Positions 15,536 through 23,790 of a stretch of 64,000 nt of DNA are shown here, piece by piece. Position 1 is the first letter of the stretch. Every line of letters begins with the position of its first letter. This stretch comes from an uncultured Clostridia bacterium (GTDB lineage Bacteria > Bacillota > Clostridia > Oscillospirales > Ruminococcaceae). Under the pieces are notes generated by a model. The model did not search any database, was not told where the DNA came from, and saw only the letters and a list, made by a program, of their open reading frames with translations. The stretch spans positions 1-64,000 of the forward strand of contig CAMELR010000004.1 in NCBI GenBank assembly GCA_945923775.1, in the 5' to 3' direction. Position numbers and translations under genes: made by a program.

Positions 15536-16579
15536 GAGCAGCTTCTTTTCCATCTCGCCGCGGTCGGTAGCGTATTCAAGCGCTGTCTCGTAGGATATCT
15601 GACCGGTCTTGTAGAGGTTTGCGAGGCTGGCGTTGAGCGTGCACATTCCATCGCGGGAGCCTGCCGCCATCGTGGTCTCCATCATGTTTATCTTCGCGGA
15701 GCGGATAAGGTTGCGTATCGCGTCGGTGCCGATCATTACTTCGACTGCGGCTACTCTGCCCTTGCCGTCGGCGCGGGGGATAAGGGTCTGCGCGATGATA
15801 CCCTGTATCATGCTGGCAAGCTGAGAGCGCACCTGATCCTGCGAATGTATCGGGCATGCGTCGATGATCCTGTCCACGGTCTGAGCCGCGCTGGAGGTAT
15901 GCAGCGTACCGAATACGAGGTGTCCGGTCTCGGCTGCAGTCATCGCAAGGGAGATGGTCTCGTAATCGCGCATCTCGCCGATGAGGATAACGTCCGGATC
16001 CTCACGCAGCGCGCTGCGGAGCGCCTCGTGGAACGACGGAACGTCGCGCCCGAGTTCTCTCTGATGGATAGTCGCCTTCTCCTGCTTGTAGCGGTACTCT
16101 ATCGGGTCCTCGATGGTGATGACGTGGCATGCGCGGGTCTTGTTGATGTACTCCATCAGCGCCGCGAGGGTCGTGGACTTACCAGCGCCGGTAGGGCCGG
16201 TAACAAGCACGAGACCTCTGCGCTTCTTTGCGAATTCCAGAAGCACCGGAGGCATTTTCAGCTCCTCAAGGGTGGGAATCTCAGCGTTCAGCAGACGGAT
16301 ACACGCCGCGAGCTTGCCGCTCTGGCGGAATACGTTGACGCGCTGGCGGGCGCCGTTCTTCAGCTCAAAGCTGAAGTCGATGTCCTTGCCCTCGGTGAGC
16401 ATTTTCTCCTGCTCGGCGGAGAGTATCGAAAGAATGGTGCGGTTGACTACCTGGTCGGAAAGCTCGGTGTACTTGCGGAGTTCGCCGTTTACGCGCACAA
16501 CGGTCGGAGCGCCGACGGTAAGGTGTATATCGGAGGCGTTCATTTCGCGCGCCTGCATTATGAATTCTTCAAATGTCAT
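15524..16579 (-). CDS. pilT: type IV pilus retraction ATPase PilT
   Basis: A 351-residue secretion ATPase of normal PilT length. The N-terminal PAS-like domain (about 1-100) is followed by Walker A GPTGAGKST (about 130), the Asp box ITIEDPIEY, Walker B VILIGEMRDYETI and the His box GHLVFGTLHT. The PilT-specific AIRNLIR motif, required for pilus retraction, is present. It should drive depolymerisation of type IV pili at the inner face of the membrane. No other pilus gene is in this window. It follows the CobU-like gene after 44 bases and is probably transcribed with it from 17242-17270. Confidence 0.93.
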   Translation of the reverse strand: MTFEEFIMQAREMNASDIHLTVGAPTVVRVNGELRKYTELSDQVVNRTILSILSAEQEKMLTEGKDIDFSFELKNGARQRVNVFRQSGKLAACIRLLNAEIPTLEELKMPPVLLEFAKKRRGLVLVTGPTGAGKSTTLAALMEYINKTRACHVITIEDPIEYRYKQEKATIHQRELGRDVPSFHEALRSALREDPDVILIGEMRDYETISLAMTAAETGHLVFGTLHTSSAAQTVDRIIDACPIHSQDQVRSQLASMIQGIIAQTLIPRADGKGRVAAVEVMIGTDAIRNLIRSAKINMMETTMAAGSRDGMCTLNASLANLYKTGQISYETALEYATDRGEMEKKLLSGI

Positions 16580-16623
16580 TGTGTTCTATTCCTTCCCAAT
16601 ATATGTATGATGGTATGCTGACG

Positions 16624-17169
16624 TTACTTGATTTTGAACTGAATGCCGCTTGCGGAGAAATAAACCTCATCTGAGGAATTAGCGATACGCTGGTTTACGC
16701 TTCCGAGTATCTTACGGAAAGCTATCTGCCTGGGGTCGGTGGGCGCGACCGAGAATCCGGTCTCAAGGGTAATTACGATCATGCTGCCGTTGAGTTCGCG
16801 GATACGCTCGCGCATATCCTCGATATCGGAGATAACGCGGCGCTCGATGGACTTCATCAGTTCGTCGGTCATCTGGGAGATATCCGGGCACATGCGGTCT
16901 ATCATGATGGAAGCGTAGTCGCTCAGGCGGTCGAAGATAACGAATTTATGGTCGCCTATCCTGCCCGCCGGGTCGTCGTACACGCCCTCGGCGATGTCCC
17001 AGTCAACGCCGTTCTGGTTGTTGCTGTATTCTATGCGGTGCAGGGTATCCGGATCAACAGCCTCCCCGGTTCTCATGTAAAGCACGTAGTCATAGTGCGA
17101 GTAGCTGGTAGCCGCCCAGCGCGACTTTCCGCTTGCCGCTCCGCCCGTAATCAGGATAGATTTAGACAT
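16624..17169 (-). CDS. CobU-like P-loop protein lacking the guanylylated histidine
   Basis: A 181-residue protein of the CobU/CobP fold (adenosylcobinamide kinase / guanylyltransferase). Walker A GGAASGKSR is at 9-17, VIFDRLSDY is the Walker B region, and the ending SVNQRIANSSDEVYFSASGIQFKIK-type tail is the classical CobU C-terminus. In Salmonella CobU the guanylylated His lies in a RIxHH motif; here the equivalent segment reads RIEYSNN, so the nucleotidyl-transfer residue appears to be lost. It may be a kinase only or a repurposed paralogue. Start at 17169 is the ATG nearest the conserved N-terminus; it is transcribed with pilT, and no other cobalamin gene is nearby apart from a possible ECF S component. 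Confidence 0.78.
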   Translation of the reverse strand: MSKSILITGGAASGKSRWAATSYSHYDYVLYMRTGEAVDPDTLHRIEYSNNQNGVDWDIAEGVYDDPAGRIGDHKFVIFDRLSDYASIMIDRMCPDISQMTDELMKSIERRVISDIEDMRERIRELNGSMIVITLETGFSVAPTDPRQIAFRKILGSVNQRIANSSDEVYFSASGIQFKIK

Positions 17170-17241
17170 TTCGCCACCATTCCTTTCAGATATTACTGCG
17201 CCGGCTGCCGATAAATTCCTGCCGCGCAGCACGTTTATATT

Positions 17242-17270
17242 ATTATACTACAAAATCTTCAACATGTAAA
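17242..17270 (-). promoter_or_regulatory. promoter of the cobU-like/pilT operon
   Basis: Minus-strand TTTACA (17265-17270), 17-base spacer, TATAAT (17242-17247), about 70 bases before the CobU-like start. Confidence 0.7.
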
Positions 17271-17395
17271 GTGGTTTTTGTCAGATTTGTACAACCGCCC
17301 GCATAATTGTGAATATTTTCCGGTTTACACCCGTCACATTTGTGTAATTTAATGAGATGCTATGGGAAAGATATATTGAAAAACAAATCGTGGAA

Positions 17396-17530
17396 GCAGT
17401 TTCAAATTCGGAATTCGGAATTATTGTGCCGCTGTCGCGGCGTCTATCCGATTGTATCAAATTATAATACGTCCCGCGAAGCGGGACACCGAAATTTCGA
17501 ATTCCGAATTCATAATTCCGAATTAAAAAA
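17396..17530. repeat. palindromic ATTCCGAATT repeat element, copy 2
   Basis: AATTCGGAATTCGGAATTATTGT at the left and an inverted AATTCCGAATTCATAATTCCGAATT at the right flank the cores GCCGCTGTCGCGGC and GTCCCGCGAAGCGGGAC, the same design as copy 1. It lies behind the VanY-type gene. Confidence 0.7.
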
Positions 17531-17572
17531 GCGGCCGCACAAAGTGCGGTCGCCTATAATCTTACCGCCGCC

Positions 17573-18574
17573 TCACGCCACTCCGAGGAATTCCTCGAGA
17601 GTAAGGCCGCTGTCGTGCAGGAGCTTCGCCGTGCTTGTTCCGAGGTAGCGCACATGCCACGGCTCATAGATGTACCCGGTTATTTTCTCGCTGCCCTTCG
17701 GGTATCTCAGCAGGAAGCCGTACTCCCAGCAGTGATCCGCGAGCCACTTTCCCTCGGGAGTTTCACCGTAGCTCTGCCTGAGCGAGGAGATATCCATTGC
17801 AAGCCCGGTCTGGTGCTCGGAGTGCCCCGGCTGAGCCGAGTAGGTATCAGCGACTTCAGCTCCGTCGATGGAAGCCCAGTACGCGAAGGTAGCCTTCTGC
17901 TTCTCGTAGGAGCGGAATCCGGAAACTATCGACATGTCGTATCCGGAAGCCTCGCGCATTTTCAGGTACGCGCTGTAGGTCTCGTCGTCCAGGCCGTCGC
18001 CGTAATCCTTCGGCAGGTCGAACTGGCGGTTGACGATTATCACGCCGCCGATGGTGGTAACTCCGTCCGTCTCAATGGGCGCGGGGGCCTTTATCTTAGA
18101 CTTCACCGTGCCCTTGCACACGATGTCGGAAAAGTTGTTCACTACCTCGAGGGTCCCCAGACCGAACACGTTTCCGCCCTTATTCACGCGGAGCGTACCG
18201 CCCTGGGTGAACACGCCGGCCTTTTGTATCTTTACTTTTCCGGTGACGGAGGTCACAGCGCCCTCGCCCGCAGTGAGATTTCCCTTGACGTATACTGCGC
18301 CGCCTGCGGCTACTTTCAGCGTGCCGTTTACTATCAGCTCCGCGCCGCTCTTTATGTAGAGCTTGCCGCCATTCCTGACGTACAGCGTGGAACCCTCCGG
18401 AACTACACTGCTGTCAGAAACGACGAATGTGCCGCTCACATTCTTCCTGCCGGTGAACAGCACCGTGGGATTCAACGCCGCCTGTGCCATTACCAGCGGA
18501 ACAGCCGCCGCTATAAGCGCAAATGCCGTCAGAAACACAGCCAGCATGGTGACTGCTTTTTTTGTCATGCTCAT
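17573..18574 (-). CDS. VanY-type D-alanyl-D-alanine carboxypeptidase with N-terminal beta-repeat domain
   Basis: A 333-residue exported protein. A signal peptide (about 1-35) is followed by about 115 residues of short Gly/Val repeats (LYVRNGGKLYIKSGAELIVNGTL and similar) that should form a right-handed beta-helix or bactofilin-like stack. The C-terminal M15B peptidase (about 170-333) has the zinc motif SEHQTGLAMDIS, the SGFRSYEKQ box and EPWHVRY with the catalytic and ligand His. It should trim terminal D-Ala from peptidoglycan stems. AAGGAGG supports the ATG at 18574. The beta-repeat module could anchor or space the enzyme in the wall; this fusion is unusual. Confidence 0.88.
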   Translation of the reverse strand: MSMTKKAVTMLAVFLTAFALIAAAVPLVMAQAALNPTVLFTGRKNVSGTFVVSDSSVVPEGSTLYVRNGGKLYIKSGAELIVNGTLKVAAGGAVYVKGNLTAGEGAVTSVTGKVKIQKAGVFTQGGTLRVNKGGNVFGLGTLEVVNNFSDIVCKGTVKSKIKAPAPIETDGVTTIGGVIIVNRQFDLPKDYGDGLDDETYSAYLKMREASGYDMSIVSGFRSYEKQKATFAYWASIDGAEVADTYSAQPGHSEHQTGLAMDISSLRQSYGETPEGKWLADHCWEYGFLLRYPKGSEKITGYIYEPWHVRYLGTSTAKLLHDSGLTLEEFLGVA

Positions 18575-18662
18575 ATTGTCCTCCTTGCGCGTGAGCCTTC
18601 CGCTCATCTTCCTTTGTATATAAGACACATTTCTGAATTAAAAGGTTGCATTCTACAGGGAA

Positions 18663-18691
18663 ATTATATCACATTATTGCTGCCTAGTCAA
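18663..18691 (-). promoter_or_regulatory. promoter of the VanY-type gene
   Basis: Minus-strand TTGACT (18686-18691), 17-base spacer, TATAAT (18663-18668), about 90 bases before the start codon. Confidence 0.7.
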
Positions 18692-18732
18692 TGTCTATCC
18701 AGTTTTTTCTAAAATATTTTTTATAAACCCTC

Positions 18733-18761
18733 TTGACAAATACCCCCTGGGGGTATATAAT
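18733..18761 (+). promoter_or_regulatory. csoR-copA promoter with CsoR operator in the spacer
   Basis: TTGACA (18733-18738), 17-base spacer, TATAAT (18756-18761). The perfect 17-base palindrome ATACCCCCTGGGGGTAT (18740-18756) fills the spacer and matches the G-tract operators of CsoR repressors. Copper-free CsoR would block polymerase and release the DNA when it binds Cu(I). Confidence 0.88.
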
Positions 18762-18790
18762 ATCCACAGAGAACAACGGAGGTGATACAC

Positions 18791-19105
18791 ATGGAGCACA
18801 AAGACTGCTGCCAGTGCGAGCACTGCCAGAAAACCAAAGAGCGCTCCCCGGAGGAATACCGCTCGCTGATGAACCGCCTGAAGCGGATACAGGGTCAGCT
18901 TCGCGGGATAGAGAACATGCTTGAGAACAACGCCTACTGCACGGATATCATGGTGCAGACCGCGGCTGTCACAGCGGCGCTGAACTCGTTCAACAAGCAG
19001 CTACTTGCGAGCCACATGAAAAGCTGCGTCGCCCAGAACATACGCGAGGGCAACGACGAGGTGATAGACGAACTCCTCGACACTTTGCAGAAAATGATGA
19101 AATAA
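18791..19105 (+). CDS. csoR: copper-sensing repressor CsoR
   Basis: A 104-residue CsoR/FrmR-family repressor. The core motif LMNRLKRIQGQLRGIENMLE (about 25-44) is followed by NNAYCTDIMVQ (first Cu ligand Cys) and HMKSCV (His and second Cys), the C-H-C set that binds Cu(I). An extra Cys-rich N-terminus (CCQCEHC) could add metal contacts. It is an all-helical tetramer that represses its own operon through the operator at 18740-18756. GGAGGTGA supports the ATG at 18791; a GTG nine bases earlier is inside that site. copA follows after 34 bases. Confidence 0.93.
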   Translation: MEHKDCCQCEHCQKTKERSPEEYRSLMNRLKRIQGQLRGIENMLENNAYCTDIMVQTAAVTAALNSFNKQLLASHMKSCVAQNIREGNDEVIDELLDTLQKMMK

Positions 19106-19139
19106 CAGATAGATCAAGAACAAAGAAAGGAGCATGAAA

Positions 19140-21647
19140 ATGCAGCAATACGACGTCACGGGCATGACCTGCGCCGCGTGCAGCGCCCGTGTGGAAAAGG
19201 CGGTCTCAAAGGTGCCGGGGGTAACTTCCTGCTCAGTGAACCTGCTGACGAACTCAATGGGCGTCGAGGGTACAGCGTCCAGCTCGGATATAATCGCCGC
19301 AGTAACGAACGCTGGCTACGGAGCCTCCGTGAAGGGCGCAAAGCCGGAACAGTCAGCGAAAAGCTCCGAAAACGCACAGGAAAACGCGTTCCGCTCGATG
19401 AAGCACCGGCTGATAGCTTCGCTGGTGTTCCTGGTAATACTGATGTACTTCTCGATGGGGCACATGATGTGGGGGTTCCCGCTGCCGCCCTTCCTTGAGG
19501 GAAATCACGTTGCAATGGGGCTGATACAGCTCCTGCTGACCGCGGCGGTCATGGTGATAAACCAGAGATTCTTTATAAGCGGCTTCAGGTCGCTGGTGAA
19601 GGGCGCTCCGAATATGGACACGCTGGTAGCGCTCGGAGCCTCCGCAGCGTTCGGATACAGCACTGCGGCGCTGTTCGCAATGACCGACGCGCAGCTCCAT
19701 GGCGGCGCCGAGGTGGCAATGCCCTTCATGGACGAATTCTATTTCGAATCCGCCGCGATGATACTCACGCTGATAACCGTCGGCAAGATGCTGGAGGCGC
19801 GCTCCAAGGGCAAGACCACCGACGCACTCAAGTCGCTGATGAAGCTCGCCCCCTCAGAAGCTACGGTGATACGCAGCGGAGAGGAGCTGACGATACCGGC
19901 GGAGCAGCTCACAGTCGGGGATATATTCGCGGTTAAGCCCGGCGAGAGCATTCCTGCTGACGGCGTAGTCATCGAGGGCAGCAGCGCGGTCAACGAATCC
20001 GCCCTGACCGGAGAGAGCATTCCTGTGGACAAATCGGAGGGCAGCAAGGTCTCCGCCGCGACGATAAATCAGTCGGGATATCTCAGGTGCCGCGCCGAGA
20101 AGGTCGGCGGAGACACCGCGCTGTCCAAGATAATCCAGATGGTGAGCGACGCCTCCGCGACCAAAGCCCCCATCGCAAAGCTCGCGGACAAGGTTTCCGG
20201 AGTGTTCGTCCCGGTGGTCATCGGGATCGCGCTCGTCACTATCGCGGTATGGCTGCTGTGCGGTCAGACCGTGGGATACTCCCTCGCAAGGGGAATTTCC
20301 GTGCTGGTCATAAGCTGCCCCTGCGCGCTGGGTCTGGCTACTCCAGTGGCGATAATGGTCGGCAACGGCATGGGCGCAAAGAACGGCATACTGTTCAAGA
20401 CTGCGGTCTCGCTTGAGGAGACCGGAAAGGTCAGCATTGTGGCGCTCGACAAGACCGGGACCATCACAAAGGGAGAACCCGCGGTCACGGACGTTATCCC
20501 CGCCGCCGGAATCACCCGCAGGGAGCTTCTGAACTCCGCCTGCGCGCTCGAATCCCGCAGCGAGCACCCGCTCGCCTCCGCAGTCATGGCGTACTGCTCG
20601 GAAAACGGCGTAGCTCCGCAGGAAACCGAGGGGTTCACCGCCCTGCCCGGCAGCGGACTTTCCGCAAGGCTGAACGGCTCCGCGCTTCTCGGCGGCAGCG
20701 TGAAGTTCATCTCGGAGAACTCCGAAATTCCGGAGGAGCTGCGCGCTGAAACCGACAGGCTCTCCGGCGAGGGCAAGACTCCGCTGTGCTTCGCCCGCGA
20801 TGGGAAGCTGCTCGGAGTCATCGCCGTAGCGGACGTTATAAAGCCCGAAAGCCCCGAAGCCGTGAAGCAGCTCCGGAACATGGGCATACGCGTGGTAATG
20901 CTGACCGGCGACAACGAGCGCACCGCGAAGGCGGTCGGAGCGCAGGCGGGAGTGGACGAAGTAATAGCCGGGGTTCTCCCGGACGGCAAGGAATCCGTGA
21001 TACGCTCCCTGAAGGAGCAGGGCAAGGTAGCGATGGTCGGTGACGGAATAAACGACGCCCCCGCCCTTACCCGCGCGGATATCGGCATAGCCATCGGAGC
21101 CGGCACGGATATCGCGATAGACGCGGCGGACGTGGTTCTGATGAACAGCCGTCTCACGGACGTCCCGGCGGCGGTGCGGCTGAGCCGCGCTTCCCTGCGG
21201 AACATCAAGGAAAACCTGTTCTGGGCGTTCATCTACAACACGATAGGTATACCGCTGGCGGCGGGCGTGTTCGTAAACCTGTTCGGCTGGAGCCTTGACC
21301 CGATGTTCGGCGCTGCGGCGATGAGCCTTTCGAGCTTCTGCGTAGTTTCAAACGCGCTCAGGCTGAATTTCGTGAAGGTCCACAGCCCCGCGCATGACAG
21401 AAAAATACACCATATCAACAACAAACACCACAAGGAGGAAAAATCAATGGAAGTAACAATGAAGATCGAAGGCATGATGTGCGGTCACTGCGAGGCGACT
21501 GTAAAGAAGGCACTTGAGGCGCTCCCCAATGTTGAAAGCGCCGAGGTCAGCCACGAAAAGGGCACCGCAGTAGTCAAGCTCTCCGCCGAGACACCGTTTG
21601 AGACCCTCAAGAAGGCGGTCGAGGACAAAGACTACAAGGTAATATGA
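19140..21647 (+). CDS. copA: copper-exporting P1B-type ATPase CopA, fused to a C-terminal CopZ domain
   Basis: An approximately 835-residue Cu(I) exporter. The N-terminal heavy-metal domain has GMTCAACSARVEK. Eight membrane helices include the transport motif SCPCALGLATP. The actuator TGES, phosphorylation DKTGTITKGEP, HP motif SEHPLAS and GDGINDAP hinge are all present; late YN and MSLSS motifs indicate Cu(I) specificity. After the last helix a His-rich linker (about 750-770) joins a second metal-binding domain (GMMCGHCEATVKK) that equals a whole CopZ chaperone. An internal AAGGAGG and ATG (21447) stand at that boundary. AAAGGAG spacing favours ATG 19140 over 19134. Confidence 0.93.
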   Translation: MQQYDVTGMTCAACSARVEKAVSKVPGVTSCSVNLLTNSMGVEGTASSSDIIAAVTNAGYGASVKGAKPEQSAKSSENAQENAFRSMKHRLIASLVFLVILMYFSMGHMMWGFPLPPFLEGNHVAMGLIQLLLTAAVMVINQRFFISGFRSLVKGAPNMDTLVALGASAAFGYSTAALFAMTDAQLHGGAEVAMPFMDEFYFESAAMILTLITVGKMLEARSKGKTTDALKSLMKLAPSEATVIRSGEELTIPAEQLTVGDIFAVKPGESIPADGVVIEGSSAVNESALTGESIPVDKSEGSKVSAATINQSGYLRCRAEKVGGDTALSKIIQMVSDASATKAPIAKLADKVSGVFVPVVIGIALVTIAVWLLCGQTVGYSLARGISVLVISCPCALGLATPVAIMVGNGMGAKNGILFKTAVSLEETGKVSIVALDKTGTITKGEPAVTDVIPAAGITRRELLNSACALESRSEHPLASAVMAYCSENGVAPQETEGFTALPGSGLSARLNGSALLGGSVKFISENSEIPEELRAETDRLSGEGKTPLCFARDGKLLGVIAVADVIKPESPEAVKQLRNMGIRVVMLTGDNERTAKAVGAQAGVDEVIAGVLPDGKESVIRSLKEQGKVAMVGDGINDAPALTRADIGIAIGAGTDIAIDAADVVLMNSRLTDVPAAVRLSRASLRNIKENLFWAFIYNTIGIPLAAGVFVNLFGWSLDPMFGAAAMSLSSFCVVSNALRLNFVKVHSPAHDRKIHHINNKHHKEEKSMEVTMKIEGMMCGHCEATVKKALEALPNVESAEVSHEKGTAVVKLSAETPFETLKKAVEDKDYKVI
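21447..21647 (+). CDS. possible separate CopZ copper chaperone from an internal start in copA
   Basis: In frame with copA, AAGGAGG (21432-21438) lies eight bases before ATG 21447. Initiation here would give a free 66-residue CopZ-type chaperone with MKIEGMMCGHCEATVKKAL and the normal beta-alpha-beta-beta-alpha-beta length. The upstream linker is His/Lys-rich and unconserved, as expected if two adjacent genes were joined by loss of a stop codon. Both the fused exporter and a free chaperone could then be made from one message. This is inferred from the site and has not been shown. Confidence 0.5.
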   Translation: MEVTMKIEGMMCGHCEATVKKALEALPNVESAEVSHEKGTAVVKLSAETPFETLKKAVEDKDYKVI

Positions 21648-21702
21648 TAATTCGGAATTCGGAATTCGGAATGCGGAATTATGGTATCGCTTCGCGATGG
21701 AT
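21648..21702. repeat. palindromic ATTCCGAATT repeat, partial copy 3
   Basis: It begins immediately after the copA stop codon with three direct AATTCGG units and GGAATGCGGAATTATGG, followed by the palindrome ATCGCTTCGCGAT. The inverted right arm seen in copies 1 and 2 is missing. Confidence 0.65.
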
Positions 21703-21759
21703 CTCAATGGATTCAAGGCGAAATGCGGTCTGGAATATCAATTGAACAATTATAAAGCA

Positions 21760-21785
21760 AGCCCCGGGCGTATCCGTCCGGGGCT
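21760..21785. terminator. bidirectional terminator
   Basis: AGCCCCGG / CCGGGGCT stem with extra inner pairs, between convergent copA and the solute-binding protein gene; GATTTTATG follows on the + strand and TTTATAATTG on the minus strand. Confidence 0.6.
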
Positions 21786-21813
21786 GATTTTATGTATATT
21801 CGGAATAAAGCTT

Positions 21814-23061
21814 CTAGAACTGTCCGCAGTACTGATCTACCGCTTCGGTTATCGAAATATCCCCGAGGTCTCCGTTGAGGTATCCCAGCATAAACGCATG
21901 GAAATTATCAGACAGGATACGGTCTGCGGAGTTCTTCCCTGTCAGCGGCGGAACGCTGTCCATCACCTCGAGGTACACCTTTCCGATGTCCTGACCGCCG
22001 AGCTGAGACAGCTCTATCGGCTGCATTGCCGCGAATTTCGCGCGGTTTCCGGGAATCACGGTCGTTTCCTGCGACGAGGTATCCATGTTTCCGGAAATGC
22101 ACACGCTCCGGAGCAGCTCCGCTGCCGCTTCACGGTTTTTGCACTGCGGATTCACCAGCGCGTAGGAACCTCCCCAGATAAAGTACTGCGGCCCCGCGCA
22201 GACTGCGTAGTCGTCGCTGTTTGTTATTGTCGGGAGGACTCCTTCAACAAACCAGCTTGCCGTAAAATGCCCGAAAATATCCGGGTCGGCGAAGCTTTCC
22301 ATCCACTCGTTTGACCAGCTGTAGCCGCCCCTGAGGCACCCGCTGTCGGTCATTTTCTTAGCCGCAGAGAGCCAGTCCATCGCCGCCGACGGCACCGAGA
22401 GCTTCCCAGTTTTATCGGTGAAGCTGCTTCCGCCCGCAAACGCGAAGTACATCTCGTACGCGTTGGTGGTCATGGTGATTCCCTTGCTCCTGGCAAGTTC
22501 GGCGGTATTCAGGAACTTCTTCCAGTCGGAGATGTGCGACTGCACCGTCTCCGGGTCGTCCGTCCCGAACAGCTTCTTCGCCGCAGAGCGCTTGTAGAGG
22601 AACACTCCCGGAGCGTTCACAACGGGAAGCGCGCAAAGTTCCCCGGAGGAGTTCCTCCCGCTTTCAGCGTTGAAGCTGAACAGCCCGGAGACCTCCGCTT
22701 CGGATATCCCGATATCTTTCATCGGCAGGGCGCCGTCTAGGAATCTACAGATTTCAGCGCTGTCGCAGATGATGATATCCACCGTCTGGCCGCGCCAGCC
22801 GTATTCCAGTATGTCGTCATAATCTGCGTAGTCGATGTACTCGCTGACGAAATTCAGCCTCACGCCCTCCGGCTGATATTTTCCCGCCATCTCTGAGAAC
22901 TCGTCGTTCCTGCTGAAAACCGTCAGCGTCGATGAGACCGCAGGCTTATCAGGCTTATCAGGTTTAGCTGGCTCCCTGTCCGAGGCTGAGCTGAGAATTC
23001 CGCTGAAAAATTCGACGATGAATACTATCGCCGCCATCAATGCTGAAACCGTTGACTGCAT
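21814..23061 (-). CDS. orphan extracellular solute-binding protein (family 1-like)
   Basis: A 415-residue exported protein. An N-terminal hydrophobic segment (about 5-25) without a clear lipobox suggests an uncleaved anchor. A Lys-Pro-Asp-rich linker follows, then the periplasmic-binding fold of ABC sugar-uptake proteins: STLTVFSRNDEF opening, VDIIICDSAEI, LPVVNAPGVFLYKRSAAKKLFG and FTASWFVEGVLP segments. These proteins usually feed a permease pair, but none is encoded near. GGGAGG supports the ATG at 23061. It may serve a distant transporter or act as a sensor. The ligand is unknown. Confidence 0.75.
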   Translation of the reverse strand: MQSTVSALMAAIVFIVEFFSGILSSASDREPAKPDKPDKPAVSSTLTVFSRNDEFSEMAGKYQPEGVRLNFVSEYIDYADYDDILEYGWRGQTVDIIICDSAEICRFLDGALPMKDIGISEAEVSGLFSFNAESGRNSSGELCALPVVNAPGVFLYKRSAAKKLFGTDDPETVQSHISDWKKFLNTAELARSKGITMTTNAYEMYFAFAGGSSFTDKTGKLSVPSAAMDWLSAAKKMTDSGCLRGGYSWSNEWMESFADPDIFGHFTASWFVEGVLPTITNSDDYAVCAGPQYFIWGGSYALVNPQCKNREAAAELLRSVCISGNMDTSSQETTVIPGNRAKFAAMQPIELSQLGGQDIGKVYLEVMDSVPPLTGKNSADRILSDNFHAFMLGYLNGDLGDISITEAVDQYCGQF

Positions 23062-23092
23062 ATAATTACCTCCCATAATTTGATGTAATACA

Positions 23093-23121
23093 ATGATACC
23101 ATATATTTACTTGCTTGTCAA
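23093..23121 (-). promoter_or_regulatory. promoter of the solute-binding protein gene
   Basis: Minus-strand TTGACA (23116-23121), 17-base spacer, TATCAT (23093-23098). Confidence 0.6.
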
Positions 23122-23148
23122 CAGTTTTAAATCAGTTTTCCGCACTTT

Positions 23149-23790
23149 CTACACCAACTGCTCCCGCAGCGCCTTCAACAGCTTACGCTCACGGCGGCTC
23201 ACCATCACCTGAGTCATTCCGAGGATCTGTGCGGTCTCGCACTGTGTCTTACGCCGGAAGTACCTCAGCATGAGTATCTCCCTGTCCTCGCCGGAAAGCT
23301 CCGACAGGCACTGCCGCAGAGCCAGGCGGTCGATGAGCGCGTCCTCCCCGGAGGCGGACGGCACCGGCAGAGGCTCGCCGTCCTCGCCGCCGTGATCCAG
23401 CGACACCGGAGGGATCCCGGCGCAGAGAGCCTCGGCGGCTTCCTCGGGAGTGACCCCCAGCGCCTGCGCGATGTCTGAGATACGCGGCTCGCCGTTGGCG
23501 GAAAGCTGGTCGCGAACCCGCGCCGCCTTTACGGAAAGCTCCTTCAAGCTGCGGCTTATCTTCACGCTGCCGCCGTCCCGGAACAGCCGCCGGATCTCCC
23601 CGAGTATCACCGGCACGGCGTAGGTCGAGAAGCACAGCCCGCGCTCCGGCTCGAAGCGGTCGACCGCCTTCACCAGACCCACGCAGCCCGCCGCGTACAG
23701 TTCCTCGTACTCCACGCCGCGCCCCCGGAACCTGTTCGCCAGCTTATGCACCAGCGGAAGGTTCCCCTCGATGAATTCGTCCCGGGTCAC
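23149..23790 (-). CDS. sigF: forespore sigma factor SigF
   Basis: A 213-residue sigma-70 protein of the SigB/F/G type. Region 2 (LVHKLANRFRGRGVEYEELYAAGCVGLVKAVDRFEP, about 13-50), region 3 (about 85-130) and region 4 (LSGEDREILMLRYFRRKTQCETAQILGMTQVMVSRRE) are complete. SigF directs the first forespore-specific transcription after septation. The gene starts at GTG 23790, overlapping the spoIIAB stop (GTGA). It is the last gene of the tricistronic spoIIA operon. SigG is the alternative within this family; the spoIIAA-spoIIAB context identifies SigF. Confidence 0.92.
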   Translation of the reverse strand: MTRDEFIEGNLPLVHKLANRFRGRGVEYEELYAAGCVGLVKAVDRFEPERGLCFSTYAVPVILGEIRRLFRDGGSVKISRSLKELSVKAARVRDQLSANGEPRISDIAQALGVTPEEAAEALCAGIPPVSLDHGGEDGEPLPVPSASGEDALIDRLALRQCLSELSGEDREILMLRYFRRKTQCETAQILGMTQVMVSRRERKLLKALREQLV

